A stretch of DNA of 64,000 nt. Origin: Arthrobacter sp. GMC3. Its GTDB lineage: Bacteria > Actinomycetota > Actinomycetes > Actinomycetales > Micrococcaceae. Within the stretch, counting starts at the first letter, position 1, and the number at the start of each line of letters is the position of its first letter. This document shows, one piece after another, positions 62,156 through 64,000 of the stretch. The notes under the pieces are model-generated. The model was not told the DNA's origin. It searched no databases and worked only from the letters and a program-made list of their open reading frames with translations. The DNA lies in the NCBI RefSeq assembly GCF_002929305.1, contig NZ_PJIO01000006.1:124001-188000 (forward strand), written 5' to 3'. A program made the translations under genes and the position numbers.

Positions 62156-63001
62156 TCAGGTCCTGTTAACGAGGGAGTAGAGCGTTCTGGCCGCGACACC
62201 TGCGAGCTGATAACTGGTCGCGATCATCCCGAGCAGGTCCTCAGCCGAATTCAGCTCCCTCGAAATCGACAGATTGCTGGTGCGAATTACCCCTGGAACT
62301 GCTTCTACAAGTTCAGCCGCCAGAGCTGTTTGGAAACCAATCTCGAGATGAAGACCGTCCGGTACCGGTAGAAGACCCAATCCTCCGACCCCACGTACAG
62401 CAGCAGCAGAGCTTTCTCGGATCCGCTTTCGAGCCTCGTGTGGAGAAAGAGAGTTGGCAGCCATTACGCCGCGGGCTTCCTTCACCTGTACCGTGCGGAC
62501 ACCGGGGAACGTACCTTGAGCAATACGGCAGATCACATCGTCGCCTGTAACTAGCCCAACGGGCACTCCCCTCGTGGCAGCAAACATCGCATTTACCGAT
62601 GCCTCGGATGCGACAACTCCGTTCACGTGGAAGCTGGCGAAGTAGCCGGAAAAGGAATGCGCCAAGACGCCTTCGGAGCCGGCGGGCGCGTGATAGCCGA
62701 CGAACAGTGCGACATCAAAATCGGGAGTAAGACCCTCGGCCATGCAAAACGCCTTGGGCGAACCAAAAATGACACGCGCACGCGGATCAAGTTGCTCATG
62801 GAGGAGGTTGTCCATGGTCCCGTGGCTGTCGTTGACCAGGACCTCTGTGGCACCGCCGTCGAATGCACCTTCAATGGCAGCGTTGGTTTCTGCCGTCATG
62901 AGTAGTTGGGCCCGGTAATATCCGCTTCCTCCGCGAATGATCTGGTCGTAGGTCGCAATGCCGGAGATTCCCTCCATGTCGACCGAAATGTAAACCTTCA
63001 A
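62156..63001 (-). CDS. dppA: M55-family D-aminopeptidase (DppA type), copy 2
   Basis: A 281-residue zinc peptidase, same length as copy 1 and clearly paralogous: SVDMEGISGIATYDQIIRGG here, SVDMEGISGVATFDQIIRGG there. The zinc ligands Asp8, Glu10, His60 (VNDSHG), His about 104 (GYHAPAGSEG) and Glu about 133 (SEASVN) are all present. It uses a TTG start (62999-63001) with AAGGAG seven bases upstream, so translation may be tuned lower than for copy 1 (ATG). As the first gene of a complete dipeptide transporter operon it reproduces the dppA-first order of Bacillus dpp. Confidence 0.95.
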   Translation of the reverse strand: MKVYISVDMEGISGIATYDQIIRGGSGYYRAQLLMTAETNAAIEGAFDGGATEVLVNDSHGTMDNLLHEQLDPRARVIFGSPKAFCMAEGLTPDFDVALFVGYHAPAGSEGVLAHSFSGYFASFHVNGVVASEASVNAMFAATRGVPVGLVTGDDVICRIAQGTFPGVRTVQVKEARGVMAANSLSPHEARKRIRESSAAAVRGVGGLGLLPVPDGLHLEIGFQTALAAELVEAVPGVIRTSNLSISRELNSAEDLLGMIATSYQLAGVAARTLYSLVNRT

Positions 63002-64000
63002 AGTGAGTCTCCTTTTTTATTGGCCGCAGCCGCGTTGCTGATGCTCTCAGTCGACCCTTCGACCGGTGCCGCCCCTTGACGAGATGGAGTTGGAGATAGG
63101 TGCTGCAGCGTCCAAACCCTCAAACAGGTCCTTTGCAAGCGGCATAGGCGGCCACCTGTCCAAGGCGGATTAGGGATGGACGCCCCCGAAATCAACGAGG
63201 TCGCGGACAGCTATTTGGTCCTCGTGGGACTACATGGTGAAGCATTACTAGCCATTGAGCGCGGTACCATCCCACGCGTGGAGAAAGGGACTGCATCAAT
63301 TCCGACCAAGTCCTGTATCCGGCTCGCAATTTGTTGTTGCTGTTGACTTTCTACCCTGCCGATGTACGCGGGGTGTCTCTTGCCATAAGTGCGTAACTTC
63401 TTGATGTCTCTATCGAAGATTACGCCGCGTCCAACGCGCCGGCTTAGTGCTGAAGGATGAGGTGTGAGCTATTTCTTCGTCCTATTCGACAAAGGCGTTC
63501 GGATCGCAGGCTGACGCGCGCCGAGACTTTGCCGCAATATTTGACGGCCGTTGTCGAAGGACAGACGGCTTTGCCGTCTTGCTCAACGTGATTCCCCGCG
63601 CACGGTGCAGACTGACGATCCCCGGGCCCCTCAGTCTTCACGGACCCCGGCGACGATCCCCGGGCCCCTATCCCCTTCCCGGCAAACCATCCGGGCCTGG
63701 CGCGGAGACTAGTCTGAACACGAAAAAGTACGGTCGCTTAGTATCCACTGAATTCGCCCATACAGCACCCGAAATGCCCCTCATTCGAGGGCTACAAACA
63801 TCGCCGCTCGTCGCGGCGGAAATCAAACGGCCTTGACCTGCCACGACCGTTAACTTCTACGGAATGTTGGGGTCCGAGGTGGGGAACAGAACTTCGGCAT
63901 GGCATCTGGGACACTGGTGACCACACGCCAAATGGTGGTCGATGCCGGGGACAGCTCATCACTCTGGGCAGCACGACTTGCCTCTGGGATTCCCGGACTC
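63002..64000. other. Gene-free right end with a direct repeat
   Basis: About 1 kb without a recognisable gene. It should contain the promoter of the M55-headed operon. An 18-base sequence (GACGATCCCCGGGCCCCT) occurs twice, at 63614-63631 and 63652-63669, and a small hairpin AGACGGC/GCCGTCT lies at 63563-63579. Short open frames here resemble nothing I know; a decayed gene is possible. Confidence 0.45.
63614..63669. repeat. Direct repeat, two 18-base copies 38 bases apart
   Basis: GACGATCCCCGGGCCCCT at 63614-63631 and again at 63652-63669, each containing the palindrome CCCGGG. Function unknown; chance in GC-rich debris is possible but an exact 18-base match is unlikely to be random. Confidence 0.6.

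Noticed and set aside
63792..63974. Possible transposase or zinc-finger fragment at the right edge
   Set aside because: Cys/His-containing short frame only; no transposase motif or inverted repeat ends could be recognised.

Overview
The window looks like chromosome from a high-GC actinobacterium, most likely Arthrobacter sensu lato (Micrococcaceae). This rests on base composition, actinobacterial start and promoter habits (GTG/TTG starts, several leaderless-looking promoters) and gene content: Dpp/Opp transporters, PaaX, PucR and IclR regulators, and aromatic catabolism. The genus is inferred from memory of protein families, not from a search. I recognise no rRNA, tRNA, CRISPR array, insertion sequence or phage gene.

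Layout. (1) 1-4261: the end of a family-5 solute ABC operon (two permeases, binding lipoprotein) behind a LacI-type repressor gene, with two perfect palindromes in the promoter. (2) 4262-13753: a catabolic region with a decayed MFS gene, an ABM-type monooxygenase, a TetR regulator, a Baeyer-Villiger-type flavoprotein, a divergent HSL-family esterase, and a LysR-headed set (large alpha/beta hydrolase, MFS transporter, carboxymuconolactone-decarboxylase-like protein). A ketone-to-ester-to-acid route is plausible. (3) 13754-18230: miscellaneous small genes, including a VC0807-type membrane protein divergent from a PaaX-like regulator. (4) 18561-24854: a decaying mandelate operon (benzoylformate decarboxylase with two in-frame stops, intact mandelate dehydrogenase, truncated transporter fused by deletion to an iclR 5' end), a VOC protein, the remains of a DcuS/DcuR-like two-component system, and an intact M20 peptidase. 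(5) 25449-28480: tryptophan 2,3-dioxygenase, kynureninase and a PaaX-family regulator, apparently one operon from a leaderless promoter whose -35 box lies in a palindrome.

(6) 28825-63001 is the most striking part: about 34 kb devoted almost wholly to uptake and breakdown of peptides that probably contain D-amino acids. It holds three Dpp/Opp systems with different architectures (a fused D-F ATPase, a fused permease-ATPase, and a classical five-gene set), two M55 D-aminopeptidases of equal length, an N-acyl-D-amino-acid-deacylase homologue, an enolase-superfamily epimerase, an S9 peptidase, three class-C-type and one class-A-type serine hydrolases without export signals, two paralogous COG3375-type GNAT proteins and a PucR regulator. 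The parts recall the Bacillus dpp/ykf muropeptide locus but are several times richer. (7) 63002-64000 holds no recognisable gene.

In the whole window at least six genes are broken or eroded. Convergent gene pairs are separated by long, often perfect hairpins. A shared 16-bp palindrome type, CWGTCC-N4-GGACWG, sits upstream of two of the peptide-type ABC operons. Functional statements come from motifs and family memory; start sites were chosen by Shine-Dalgarno (SD) position where visible.
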